Source: Pseudoduganella guangdongensis (GTDB lineage: Bacteria; Pseudomonadota; Gammaproteobacteria; Burkholderiales; Burkholderiaceae_D). Taken from it: 64,000 nt of DNA. How positions within the stretch are numbered: position 1 is the stretch's first letter; each line of letters opens with the position of its first letter. The notes beneath the pieces were generated by a model. The model made no database searches, was not told where the DNA came from, and was given only the letters and a program-made list of their open reading frames with translations. Positions 18,996 through 27,619 of this stretch are shown here, piece after piece. The translations under genes were made by a program, and so were the position numbers. The stretch covers positions 1 through 64,000 of the forward strand of contig NZ_WWCJ01000005.1 of assembly GCF_009857475.1 (NCBI RefSeq). The letters are read 5' to 3'.

Positions 18996-19421
18996 TCAGG
19001 CGCCTCCCTGGACTGCGGCGGAGGAGGCCAATTCTTCGATCAGGGCGAGCGTACTGCTTGCCGGCATAGCGTACGGATCAAACACCGGCAAGGGCGAGTA
19101 GCGCAGCACCGTGGCGGCGTTCAGTTTGTCGAGGTTGGTCTGGCCCATCACCCAGCCCGAGTAATGCCGCTCCTGGATCTCCTCATAGTGGAGCAAGGTC
19201 ACGTCGCTATGGCGCTGGTCGCGCAAGATGCGTGCGTAGAGCTGGTTGACCTGGTCGCGTCCACCTTCCAGCAGTTGCAGAAAGTAGTGCTGGCTGTGGC
19301 ATAGCACGCCTGTGATGCCGGCGTCCGGATTGTGCAGCCTGGCCTTTTGCAGGATGGCGTTGATGGTGGCCGTGTCGGCACCGTACACCGCGCGGCTAGC
19401 GTAAAGAAGTTGCACGAGCAT
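18996..19421 (-). CDS. BLUF blue-light sensor protein
   Basis: This 141-residue protein is essentially one BLUF domain. The flavin-site residues are visible: Tyr7 (LLYAS), Asn31 (KARLHNPDAGITGVL), Gln49 (FLQLLEG), and Trp90/Met92 (SGWVMG). BLUF proteins bind FAD and change the Tyr-Gln hydrogen bonding in blue light. There is no output domain, so it should act on a partner protein. It is the third gene of a tspO-folE-BLUF unit (23-bp gap from folE), which points to a light-linked operon. Confidence 0.95.
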   Translation of the reverse strand: MLVQLLYASRAVYGADTATINAILQKARLHNPDAGITGVLCHSQHYFLQLLEGGRDQVNQLYARILRDQRHSDVTLLHYEEIQERHYSGWVMGQTNLDKLNAATVLRYSPLPVFDPYAMPASSTLALIEELASSAAVQGGA

Positions 19422-19444
19422 TTAGGGCTCCTGGTAAGGTGCGG

Positions 19445-20152
19445 TCAGCGTTTGATCAGGGACAGGAATTCTCGGCGCAATGCGGGGTCCTTGAGGAAGG
19501 AGCCGTGCATGACGCTGTTGACCATCAGCGCGTCGGTGTCTTTCACGCCGCGCCAGTGCATGCAGAAGTGCTCGGCCTCCATGATGACGGCCAGGCCGTC
19601 CGGCTGCATTTTTTCCTGCAGCAGATCCGCCAGTTGCTTCACTGCCTCTTCCTGGATCTGTGGGCGGTTCATGACCCATGCTGCAAGGCGCGCATATTTC
19701 GAAAGTCCAATCAGGTTGGAGTGCTGATTGGGCATGACGCCAATCCAGACTTTGCCCATGATCGGGCAAAAGTGGTGCGAGCAGGCGCTGCGTACCGTGA
19801 CCGGACCAATGATCATCAGTTCATTCAGGTGGGCCACGTTGGGGAATTCGGTGACCGCCGGTTCTGGCGTGTAACGTCCTCCAAAGACTTCCTGCAGATA
19901 CATCTTGGCGACGCGGCGCGCAGTGTCCTGCGTATTGTGGTCGCTGCTGGTGTCAATCACCAGGCTTTCGAGCACGCCTTGCATGCGCTGGCTGACTTCA
20001 TCCAGTAATTCCTCCAGTTCGCCGGGAATGATGTGGTGCGCGATATTGTCATTGGCGTGAAACCGCTCTTTGCTCGCCATAAGGCGGGCCCGGATGCGAG
20101 CCGATACCGGCATCGTTTCGTTCTCGCTGACGGGTATGTAGGATGTGGCCAT
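19445..20152 (-). CDS. folE: GTP cyclohydrolase I
   Basis: This 235-residue enzyme converts GTP to dihydroneopterin triphosphate, the entry to folate and pterin synthesis. The zinc and catalytic residues are present in SACSHHFCPIMGKVWIG and in MEAEHFCMHWRGV. The start at 20152 gives MATSYIPVSENE; a GTG four codons earlier is possible. It lies between tspO (27-bp gap) and the BLUF gene. A folE inside a photoreceptor operon suggests a light-induced copy, perhaps supplying a folate or pterin chromophore. Whether another housekeeping copy exists lies outside the window. Confidence 0.95.
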   Translation of the reverse strand: MATSYIPVSENETMPVSARIRARLMASKERFHANDNIAHHIIPGELEELLDEVSQRMQGVLESLVIDTSSDHNTQDTARRVAKMYLQEVFGGRYTPEPAVTEFPNVAHLNELMIIGPVTVRSACSHHFCPIMGKVWIGVMPNQHSNLIGLSKYARLAAWVMNRPQIQEEAVKQLADLLQEKMQPDGLAVIMEAEHFCMHWRGVKDTDALMVNSVMHGSFLKDPALRREFLSLIKR

Positions 20153-20179
20153 GGTGTGTCTCACAGGGCGGGTTGTGCG

Positions 20180-20686
20180 TTAGGCCAGCAGGCCTGGATT
20201 GAGCTGCCAGATTCGGTAGCAGAGAACGCCTGCGAAGCTGACCCAGGCAAGGTAGGGCACCAGCAGGATCGCGGCCAAGCGTTCGCGCCGTGCAAAGAGC
20301 ACCATCGTCGCCACAATCGCAATCCACATCAGCACAATGCATAAGCTGGCCATGGCGCCGAGGTGCCATGCGAAGAACAGCCAGCTCCATAAGCTGTTAA
20401 GCACCAGCTGCAGCACGTACATCAGCGCCGGGGGCAGACGGCCTTCGTGCGCACGGCTCCACGACCGCCAGGCGGCAAATCCCATCAGCGCGTACAAAAC
20501 AGTCCAGACCGGGCCAAATAGCCAGGCGGGCGGCGCCCAGTCGGGACGTACCAATTGGGCGTAGAAGCTGGGCGCCTGGGCGGAGCCGGCGGCACCTATC
20601 GCGGCAAAGGCGAAGGTCACGACCAACCATGCGGCTAGCGCGAAATAGGATGGGCGGGAAGGGGTGGTGGTCGGTGCAAGCGTCAT
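20180..20686 (-). CDS. TspO/MBR family membrane protein
   Basis: This 168-residue protein has five membrane helices and the family motif RPDWAPPAWLFGPVWTVLYALMG, then NSLWSWLFFAWHLG. TspO proteins bind tetrapyrroles such as protoporphyrin and are linked to light and oxidative stress in bacteria. The ATG at 20686 is chosen; an ATG at 20719 would add 11 residues. It is the first gene of the tspO-folE-BLUF unit. A large inverted repeat upstream is the likely control site. Confidence 0.93.
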   Translation of the reverse strand: MTLAPTTTPSRPSYFALAAWLVVTFAFAAIGAAGSAQAPSFYAQLVRPDWAPPAWLFGPVWTVLYALMGFAAWRSWSRAHEGRLPPALMYVLQLVLNSLWSWLFFAWHLGAMASLCIVLMWIAIVATMVLFARRERLAAILLVPYLAWVSFAGVLCYRIWQLNPGLLA

Positions 20687-20723
20687 CTTCGTGAGAGGGT
20701 GAGTTATCTTGCTGCCCATGGTA

Positions 20724-20757
20724 CTACTAACCAGTAATAAATGCTACTGATTAGTAG
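20724..20757 (-). promoter_or_regulatory. Inverted repeat before the tspO-folE-BLUF operon
   Basis: CTACTAACCAGTA (20724-20736) and TACTGATTAGTAG (20745-20757) are inverted copies matching at 12 of 13 positions, 8 bp apart. Each contains a near-palindromic 10-mer (ACTAACCAGT, ACTGATTAGT), and these are centred 20 bp apart, two helical turns. This fits a dimeric regulator binding twice on one face of the DNA. Confidence 0.6.
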
Positions 20758-20806
20758 CTTTGGTGTTTTAACGGGCGGGGAAGCGCCTGGCGGCGCCGCT
20801 TACCTG

Positions 20807-21838
20807 CTATGCGGAGCGCCGCGTAGTCTCGCGCACCACCAGTTCCACCGGCGGGATCGCGCCGTCCGCTGGCTCGCCGTTGATCAGGCGCAGCATGGAC
20901 TGCACGGCGGTCTGGCCGATCACGTACAGCGGCTGGCGCACGGTGGTCAGCGGCGGCGTGGTGTAGGAGGAGCCGGGCAGATCATCGAAGCCGACCAGCG
21001 ACACGTCGTCCGGCACGCGAATGCCTTTGCGGTACAGGAACAGGCGCGCGCCGTAGGCCGTCTGGTCGTTCACCGCGAAGACGGCGGTGAAGGGCTGGCC
21101 GCTGTCGTACAGGCGGTTCATGGCCAGCAGGCCGCCGCTTTCATGCAGGGTGCCTTCCACCACCAGCGCCGGGTCGAAGGCGATGTCGGCTTCCTTCAGT
21201 GCGCGTTGGTAGCCGGCCAGGCGCTCCACCGAGTCGCGGTTTTCCACCGGCCCGCTCAAGTGGGCGATGCGGCGGTGTCCCAGTTCGATCAGGTGGCGCA
21301 CGGCCAGCCAGGCGCCGTGTTCGTTATCCAGCTTGTAGCCGACGGCGCGCTCGGTTTGCAGCACGCGGCCCAGGGAGACGATGGGGCGCTGCTCGGCAAA
21401 GCGCAGCACCGTGTCGTCCGTCATGCGGCCGGTCAGCAGGATGATGCCGTCCACTTTGCGCGCCAGCAGCAGGCGTATGCGCTCCGCTTCTTCGTCGGCA
21501 TTCCAGTGGCCGCTGACGATCACGGAGGCGTAGCCGGTGCCTTTCAGCCCATCGTCCACACCGTGCAGGATTTCGTCGAAGAAGGGCGATGCAATGTCCT
21601 GCACCACAATCCCGATCGTCATCGTGCGGCCATGTTTCAGGCTTTGCGCCATCTGGTTGGGCGCGAAATTCAGTTCGCTGATGGCGGCCAGCACGGCCTG
21701 GCGTTTGTCGTCGGCCACCTTGGCGGTGCCGTTCAGGATGCGCGAGACGGTGGCAGGGGAGACGCCGGCGCGGCGGGCGACGTCAGTCAGTGTGGCGGGG
21801 GCGTTCAACGGTTGTTCTCTTCCTGAAAAGCTTTTCAC
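20807..21838 (-). CDS. LacI family transcriptional regulator
   Basis: This 343-residue repressor has the LacI helix-turn-helix (TLTDVARRAGVSPATVSRILNG), hinge helix region (NFAPNQMAQSLKHGRTMTIGI) and periplasmic-binding-protein-like sensor domain with SLVGFDDLPGSSYTTPPLTTV. The frame opens with a GTG at 21838 that lacks a ribosome site; a TTG at 21808 is preceded by GGAAGAG and may be the true start (333 residues). It is divergent from a TonB receptor-GH1-transporter operon. Two LacI-type operators lie in between, so it probably represses beta-glucoside use until sugar binds. Confidence 0.93.
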   Translation of the reverse strand: MKSFSGREQPLNAPATLTDVARRAGVSPATVSRILNGTAKVADDKRQAVLAAISELNFAPNQMAQSLKHGRTMTIGIVVQDIASPFFDEILHGVDDGLKGTGYASVIVSGHWNADEEAERIRLLLARKVDGIILLTGRMTDDTVLRFAEQRPIVSLGRVLQTERAVGYKLDNEHGAWLAVRHLIELGHRRIAHLSGPVENRDSVERLAGYQRALKEADIAFDPALVVEGTLHESGGLLAMNRLYDSGQPFTAVFAVNDQTAYGARLFLYRKGIRVPDDVSLVGFDDLPGSSYTTPPLTTVRQPLYVIGQTAVQSMLRLINGEPADGAIPPVELVVRETTRRSA

Positions 21839-21929
21839 GCGAGATTACCAGAAATCCAACGCAGTGCACAGCAAGCTGATGCCGCTGCAGCCGGCGTGGC
21901 GCCTTGTTCCTACGATGTCAAAAAATCTG

Positions 21930-21959
21930 TTGACTTTTTATTTTTATGAAATGTACTAT
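21930..21959 (+). promoter_or_regulatory. Promoter of the beta-glucoside operon
   Basis: TTGACT (21930-21935) and TACTAT (21954-21959) are separated by 18 bp. The -10 element abuts the first LacI-type operator, so repressor binding would block the polymerase. Confidence 0.55.
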
Positions 21960-21993
21960 GAAATCGTTTTCAAGAAATAAGAAATCGTTTTCA
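21959..21993. promoter_or_regulatory. Two LacI-type operators
   Basis: GAAATCGTTTTCA occurs at 21960-21972 and again at 21981-21993, 21 bp apart. Each is a near-palindrome with the central CG typical of LacI-family operators. They lie between the promoter and the TonB receptor start, and the LacI gene is divergent. Confidence 0.75.
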
Positions 21994-22013
21994 TACCTAC
22001 AACGGAGACAACA

Positions 22014-24383
22014 ATGAAGTTTTCTGCAATCCAGGTCGGGGTGCTGGCCCTGCTCGCGTCGACCAATGGCGCATATGCGCAACAAGCTGCCGCGCCTGCC
22101 GCCCAGGCGGCCAACAACGAATCCACCGTCGTGCCGGAAGTGCTGATCACGGCGACCAAGCGCACCACCTCCCTGCAAAAGACTCCGGTGGCGGTCACCG
22201 CCCTGGACGCAGCGGCGCTGGAAGACGCCCACGTGCAGACCATCCAGGACGTGACCCACCTGGTGCCGAGCTTCCAGGCCACCGGCCAGGGCGACCACGG
22301 CGTCATCACCATGACCATGCGCGGCGTCGGCAACGACTCCGCCAAGACCGAATACGCCGACCCGGAAGTGGCCTTCTTCGTGGACGGCATCTACTCGCCG
22401 CGCCCAGAAGGCGCCACCGCGCTGCTGTTCGACGTGGACGCGATTGAAGTGCTGCGCGGCCCGCAAGGTACGCTGTGGGGCCGCAACTCCACCGTCGGCG
22501 CGGTCAATATGCAGACCGTCAAGCCGAAGCTGGGCGTGGTGTCGGGCACCGTGTCGGGCGGCCTGGGCGACTACTCCCGCATGGGCGCGCGCGCCGCGCT
22601 GAATGTGCCGACCGGCGAACACTCCGCCCTGCGCGTGGCCCTGATCCATGAAGAGCACGACGGCTATGTGAAGTACCAGACCTTGCCGAATATTTCGATC
22701 GCCGACCAGCGCGCCGCCTACCTTGCCAGCGGCGGCGACCCGGCCAAGTTCAAGCCGATCAACCCCAACAACTACGTCACCAACGGCCCGCGCTACAACG
22801 CGCAGAACCAGAGCGGCGTGCGGGTCAGTTGGCTGTACCAGCCGAGCGACCGCCTGAAGTGGAACATCTCCTACGAGCGCTTCCAGGATCGCGGCACCCC
22901 GAGCATGAACCTGATGCAGACCCCGCGCGCTGGCCAGGACGAATGGTCGGCCCTGATCGACACCGCGCCTTTCCTGCACCGTAATGTAAACACAGTGCGC
23001 AGCCGCGTGGACTACCTGGTGAACCCGGATATCGCCTTTGCCTATATCGCCGGCTTCTCCAAGTTCTCCGGTTCCTCCACCTATGACCAGGACGGCGGAC
23101 GCCTGCTGCCGACCAGCTTCACCACCGGCGGCGATTTCCAGGCCAATAACACGGTCTGGTCCAAATACAAGAGCAACAGCCACGAGCTGCAGCTGCAATC
23201 GACCGGCACCCGCGAAATCGACTGGCAGATCGGCGCCTACTATGCGGCGGAAGACAACGGCATCCGCTTCGACATCCCGATCATGCACGGCACCCAGGAC
23301 GGCAGCGTGGTGTGGCAGGGCTCCTTTATCCAGCCGAAAGAGACGGTGGATTCGCGCGCCATCTTCGGTCAGGCAACCTGGAACCTGGCGGGTGGCTGGC
23401 ACGTGACCGGCGGCTTGCGCTACACCTCGGACAAGCGCACCAACGAAGGCGGCAACGGCTACACCTGGAACTACGACCCGAACGTGCCGCAGCTGCCGGT
23501 CACGCCGAACATCGACCCGACCAAGCCGGGCCAAGGCTACAACCCGAGCGTGCCTTCCAATGATGGCCGCTACAAGGGCAGCAAGATGACCGGCCTGGCG
23601 CGCCTGAGCTACGACATCGACAAGAACCACATGCTGTACGCCAGCGTTTCCACCGGCTACAAATCGGGCGGCCTGCAGGACGGCGGCCGTACCTACGGCG
23701 CGGAGACCCTGACCAACTACGAGTTCGGCAGCAAGAGCACCTTCCTGGGCGGCGCGCTGCGTATCAATAACGCAGCCTACTACCTGGACTTCAAGGACTT
23801 CCAGTTCTCGTCGCCGGTCACCAATCCGGATGGCTCGCACACCTTCGTCACCAGCAATGTGGACGGCGCCAAGGTCTGGGGCCTGGAGTCGGAAATCCAG
23901 GCCAAGCTGTCGCCGGACGACAAAGTGGCGCTGGCGCTGGCGTACACCAACACCAAACTGGGCTACCTGGTGGCCGGTTCCAACGACTACTCGCTGCCGT
24001 TCTGCCCAGAGCTGAACGCCACCTGCCTGGACGTGACCGGCAATACCATGCCGCACGCGCCCAAGTTCTCGATGCAACTGAACTACCAGCACACCTTCCG
24101 CCTGGCGGACGGCAATTCCCTGGTGCCGCGTGTTTCGGCGCACTACGAGACCAAGTCCGAGCTGTCGGTCTTCAACTTGGGACCGGAAGACCAGCAAAAG
24201 GCTTACACCAAGTTCGACATCGGCCTGCGCTACCAGGGGCCAAAGCAGTTCTGGGTGGACGCCTTCGTGCGTAACGTCGGCGACAAACGTATCAAGACTA
24301 GCGCCATGAATGGCGGCAATGTGTGGGTGGCGCAGTACCTGCCACCACGCACCATCGGTGTTAACGCGGGCATAGACTTCTAA
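22014..24383 (+). CDS. TonB-dependent outer-membrane receptor
   Basis: This 789-residue protein has a signal peptide (about 1-23, cleaved near AYAQ), a TonB-box-like segment (VVPEVLITATKR), a plug domain (ALEDAHVQTIQDVTHLVPSF, VEVLRGPQGTLWGRN-type motif near 145) and a 22-strand barrel region ending in a C-terminal aromatic residue (VNAGIDF). GGAGA precedes the ATG. With LacI-type operators upstream and a beta-glucosidase and MFS gene downstream, it probably imports beta-glucosides or short beta-glucans across the outer membrane. Confidence 0.95.
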   Translation: MKFSAIQVGVLALLASTNGAYAQQAAAPAAQAANNESTVVPEVLITATKRTTSLQKTPVAVTALDAAALEDAHVQTIQDVTHLVPSFQATGQGDHGVITMTMRGVGNDSAKTEYADPEVAFFVDGIYSPRPEGATALLFDVDAIEVLRGPQGTLWGRNSTVGAVNMQTVKPKLGVVSGTVSGGLGDYSRMGARAALNVPTGEHSALRVALIHEEHDGYVKYQTLPNISIADQRAAYLASGGDPAKFKPINPNNYVTNGPRYNAQNQSGVRVSWLYQPSDRLKWNISYERFQDRGTPSMNLMQTPRAGQDEWSALIDTAPFLHRNVNTVRSRVDYLVNPDIAFAYIAGFSKFSGSSTYDQDGGRLLPTSFTTGGDFQANNTVWSKYKSNSHELQLQSTGTREIDWQIGAYYAAEDNGIRFDIPIMHGTQDGSVVWQGSFIQPKETVDSRAIFGQATWNLAGGWHVTGGLRYTSDKRTNEGGNGYTWNYDPNVPQLPVTPNIDPTKPGQGYNPSVPSNDGRYKGSKMTGLARLSYDIDKNHMLYASVSTGYKSGGLQDGGRTYGAETLTNYEFGSKSTFLGGALRINNAAYYLDFKDFQFSSPVTNPDGSHTFVTSNVDGAKVWGLESEIQAKLSPDDKVALALAYTNTKLGYLVAGSNDYSLPFCPELNATCLDVTGNTMPHAPKFSMQLNYQHTFRLADGNSLVPRVSAHYETKSELSVFNLGPEDQQKAYTKFDIGLRYQGPKQFWVDAFVRNVGDKRIKTSAMNGGNVWVAQYLPPRTIGVNAGIDF

Positions 24384-24396
24384 GCCCGTGGCAACC

Positions 24397-24423
24397 GGCC
24401 TGCCTCGTCCCCCGGGGCAGGCC
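24397..24423 (+). other. Intercistronic hairpin between receptor and glucosidase genes
   Basis: GGCCTGCC (24397-24404) pairs with GGCAGGCC (24416-24423); two more inner pairs are possible. It lies 14 bp after the receptor stop and is followed by a pyrimidine-rich tract. It may lower expression of the downstream genes relative to the receptor or stabilise the upstream mRNA. Confidence 0.55.
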
Positions 24424-24459
24424 ACCTTCCTTTCCCCCGCATCCATCTAAGAAATCAGC

Positions 24460-25761
24460 ATGAAAGACACACGCCTGCCACCCGACTTCCTCTGGGGCGT
24501 AGCCACCAGCGCCTTCCAGATCGAGGGCGCCAACCAGGAGGACGGCAAAGGCCTCTCCATCTGGGACGTATTCTGCAGCACGCCCGGCAAGATCAAGGAC
24601 GGCAGCGATGGCAGCGTCGCCTGCGACCATTACCACCGCTACCGCGAAGACGTGGGCATCATCGATTCGCTCGGCGTGGATGCCTACCGCTTCTCCATCG
24701 CCTGGTCGCGCGTGCAGCCGCAAGGCAAGGGCGCCTGGAACGAAGCCGGCTTCGCCTTCTACGAACGCCTGATCGACGAGCTGGAAGCGAAGGGCAAGCA
24801 AGCCTATGTCACGCTGTATCACTGGGACTTGCCGCAAGGCCTGCAGGAAGAGGGCGGCTGGCTTAATCGCGACACCTGCTACCACTTCGCCGCCTATGCG
24901 GCGGAAGTGGCGCGCCGCTTCGGCGACCGGGTGGCCAGCATCGCCACGCATAATGAACCCTGGTGCACCGCCAACCTAGGCTATGGCAACGGCCAGTTCG
25001 CACCCGGCGTGCGCGACGCCAAAGCTGCCGTGCAGGTATCGCACCACCTGTTGCTGTCGCACGGCCTGGCCATGACCGCCATGCGCGCCGTCGGTAAAAA
25101 GGCCAAGCTGGGCATCGTCCTGAATCAGTGGACCGCCGACCCGGCCACCGACAGCGCGGACGACCGCGCCCTGGCCGAATGGGAATACGCGCGTTCGGTA
25201 CAATGGTTCATGGACCCGATTTTCAAAGGACGCTATCCAGAACTGGCCTTGCGCGGCCACGGCGGCAACGCGCCGCATGTCGAGCCGGGCGATATGGCTG
25301 TGATCCAGCAGCCGATCGATTTCCTCGGCGTGAACTACTACTTCCGCGCCTTCTGCAGCGCCGAAGACCCGCCGCGCACGCCGCCGCTGGAAAACGGCCG
25401 CACCGACATGGGCTGGGAAATTTATCCGCAGGGCCTGACCGAGCTGCTGCTCAAACTGAAAGGCGAGTACGAGCTGCCGCCGATCTATATCACCGAGAAC
25501 GGCATGGCTAGCAGCACGCCCGACCACGACGAGGAGCGAATTTCCTTCATCCGCCGCCACTTCGACGCCATGGCCAGCGCCGTGGAGCAGGGCGTGGATG
25601 TGCAGGGCTACTTCATGTGGAGCCTGCTTGATAACTTCGAATGGGATTCCGGCTACGCCAAGCGTTTCGGCATCGTCCATGTCGATTATGCGACCCAGAA
25701 GCGCACCCTGAAGGACAGCGCGCACTGGTACCGCGAATTCATCAAGGCCCAACGTTCATGA
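24460..25761 (+). CDS. GH1 family beta-glucosidase
   Basis: This 433-residue enzyme is a standard single-domain GH1. It starts with FLWGVATSAFQIEGA, the acid/base glutamate is Glu166 in THNEPW, and the nucleophile is Glu346 in YITENG. No signal peptide is seen, so it acts in the cytoplasm on sugar brought in by the adjacent transporter. It overlaps the next gene by 4 bp. Cellobiose-type beta-glucosides are the expected substrate from family knowledge; the exact one cannot be read. Confidence 0.96.
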   Translation: MKDTRLPPDFLWGVATSAFQIEGANQEDGKGLSIWDVFCSTPGKIKDGSDGSVACDHYHRYREDVGIIDSLGVDAYRFSIAWSRVQPQGKGAWNEAGFAFYERLIDELEAKGKQAYVTLYHWDLPQGLQEEGGWLNRDTCYHFAAYAAEVARRFGDRVASIATHNEPWCTANLGYGNGQFAPGVRDAKAAVQVSHHLLLSHGLAMTAMRAVGKKAKLGIVLNQWTADPATDSADDRALAEWEYARSVQWFMDPIFKGRYPELALRGHGGNAPHVEPGDMAVIQQPIDFLGVNYYFRAFCSAEDPPRTPPLENGRTDMGWEIYPQGLTELLLKLKGEYELPPIYITENGMASSTPDHDEERISFIRRHFDAMASAVEQGVDVQGYFMWSLLDNFEWDSGYAKRFGIVHVDYATQKRTLKDSAHWYREFIKAQRS

Positions 25762-27062
25762 ACCGTTCTCCCTTGCTGTGGGTGCCCTCCGGCTACTTCT
25801 CCATGGCCATGGGCTACATCATGCTGACCAGCGTCACGGCCATCATGTTCAAGAACCTGGGCATGGACAACGGCCAGGCCGCCCAGTATTCGAGCATGCT
25901 GATCCTGGCCTACACCATCAAGCCGCTGTTCGCGCCGGTGGTGGAGATGTACCGCACCAAAAAGTTCTTCGTCATTTGCATGCAACTGCTGCTCGGCCTG
26001 GGCTTTGGCGCGGTGGCCCTGGTCATGGGCATGCCCGGCGCCATGGCGATGATGATGGTGCTGTTCTGGATCATGTCCTTCATCGGCGCCACCATGGACA
26101 TTGCCAGCGACGGCGTCTATGTCACCTCGCTCGACTCGCGCAGCCAGTCGCTGTACTGCGGCGTGCAGGGGCTGAGCTGGAATATCGGCCCGGTGGTGGC
26201 GTCCGGCGTGCTGGTCTACCTGAGCGGCTACCTGCACACCTCCCACGGCATGGATTGGCTGGGCGCCTGGCGCATGGTGTTCATCGCGGTGGCGGTGCTG
26301 CTGCTGGCGATGACGGCCTGGCATTGGCGCGTCATGCCGGAGGGCGCGCGCGCCGCCGACACGCCGGAAAACCTGGGCCAGGCGGGCTTCATCCTGCGCG
26401 ATGCCTTCAAGACCTTCTTCGAGAAGCGCGGCGTCTGGACCATGATGGCGTTTGCGCTGCTGTACCGCGTGTCCATCGGCCTGCTGGAAAAGATCGGCCC
26501 CTTCTTCATGGTCGATCCGGTGGCGAAGGGCGGTCTGGGCATGTCCAACGAACTGCTGGGCATCGTCTACGGCACGTATGGCCTGCTGGCCGTGCTGGCC
26601 GGCTCGCTGGCAGGCGGCTGGTATCTTGCGCGCCATGGCTTGAAGCCGGTGCTGTTCAAACTGTGCTGCGTGCTGAATATCCCGATTGCCACCTTCCTGC
26701 TGATGGCGATCTACCAGCCCACCAACCTGTGGGTGATCGGCGCCGGTGTTGTGATCGAAAAATTCACTTTCGGCTTTGGCTCCGTCGGCTTCATGATCTA
26801 CCTGATGCAGCAACTAGCGCCGGGCAAATACACCACTACCCACTACGCCTTCGGCACCGGTTTAATGGGCCTGTGCGGCATGTTGACCGGCATTGTGAGC
26901 GGGCACCTGCAGGAAGCCATGGGTTACGTGAATTACTTCTGGCTGGTGATGGCGGCCACCATTCCATCCTTCATCGTCACCTGGTACGCGCCGTTCCACC
27001 ATGGTGAGCAGGCCGCGCCCGCAGCCCCGGTCAAGGAGCTGTGCGAGAGCAGTACTGGCTGA
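25758..27062 (+). CDS. MFS transporter (AmpG/PAT-like)
   Basis: This 434-residue inner-membrane protein has about 12 helices. The segment SGYFSMAMGYIMLTSVTAIMFKNLG and the GATMDIASDGVYV loop resemble AmpG-type transporters. The ATG at 25758 overlaps the GH1 stop (ATGA), which fixes the start although the frame is open further upstream. It likely moves the disaccharide into the cytoplasm for the GH1 enzyme. Its end overlaps the convergent minus-strand gene by 32 bp. Confidence 0.9.
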   Translation: MNRSPLLWVPSGYFSMAMGYIMLTSVTAIMFKNLGMDNGQAAQYSSMLILAYTIKPLFAPVVEMYRTKKFFVICMQLLLGLGFGAVALVMGMPGAMAMMMVLFWIMSFIGATMDIASDGVYVTSLDSRSQSLYCGVQGLSWNIGPVVASGVLVYLSGYLHTSHGMDWLGAWRMVFIAVAVLLLAMTAWHWRVMPEGARAADTPENLGQAGFILRDAFKTFFEKRGVWTMMAFALLYRVSIGLLEKIGPFFMVDPVAKGGLGMSNELLGIVYGTYGLLAVLAGSLAGGWYLARHGLKPVLFKLCCVLNIPIATFLLMAIYQPTNLWVIGAGVVIEKFTFGFGSVGFMIYLMQQLAPGKYTTTHYAFGTGLMGLCGMLTGIVSGHLQEAMGYVNYFWLVMAATIPSFIVTWYAPFHHGEQAAPAAPVKELCESSTG

Positions 27063-27582
27063 CCAGGGGGATGTACTCGGCGTGCGGCCCCAGTCCGACT
27101 GAGGCCCGGCGCTGGTCAAGTCCGGCCGGGTCTTCGATTTCGAAGGCGACCCATTTGCCCGAGTCATCGCAACTGCCCTGCGTGCCGTAGCGTTGCGGTG
27201 TCGTGACACGGTCGTGCAGGTAGGCGAAATTGCGCGGCTCCACTTCGCCGGCCGGCAGCTTCTCCAGCAGGGCCAGCACGGAACGCTGGAAGTCGCGGTC
27301 CTCGTCCGCATGCTGCGCCAGCAGCCAGGCGGCGCGCGCGGCGGGCTTGCCGACTTTTGAGATGGACGGCCAGCCATACTGCGCGATGATTTCCTTCAAG
27401 CGCTGCGTGTTCGCGCTGTCCACTGCGCGGAATTTCTCGAAATCGATCGGTTGGGCGGTGCGTACCGCCTGGTCGCGCTCCTTCATCTGTAGCAGCTCGC
27501 GCTGCAATGCGGGATCGATATCGGCGTGGGCTAAGGAGGCCAGCAGCAGGCTGGCGATCAGTGCGGAGATGATTCTGCTCAT
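27031..27582 (-). CDS. DUF6624-type secreted protein
   Basis: This 183-residue protein has a signal peptide (MSRIISALIASLLLASLAHA) and the pattern I associate with DUF6624: QYGWPSISKVGKPAARAAWLLAQHADEDRDFQ in segments, then NFAYLHDRV and RYGTQG. Its function is unknown. The frame is open upstream to 27663, but the signal peptide marks the ATG at 27582. It lies downstream of an alpha/beta hydrolase gene that ends at 27620, so the two genes run in tandem with 37 bp between them. Confidence 0.8.
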   Translation of the reverse strand: MSRIISALIASLLLASLAHADIDPALQRELLQMKERDQAVRTAQPIDFEKFRAVDSANTQRLKEIIAQYGWPSISKVGKPAARAAWLLAQHADEDRDFQRSVLALLEKLPAGEVEPRNFAYLHDRVTTPQRYGTQGSCDDSGKWVAFEIEDPAGLDQRRASVGLGPHAEYIPLVSQYCSRTAP

Positions 27583-27619
27583 GCTGCAATGATGCGTTAT
27601 TTGCAATTTCGGTGCAAGA

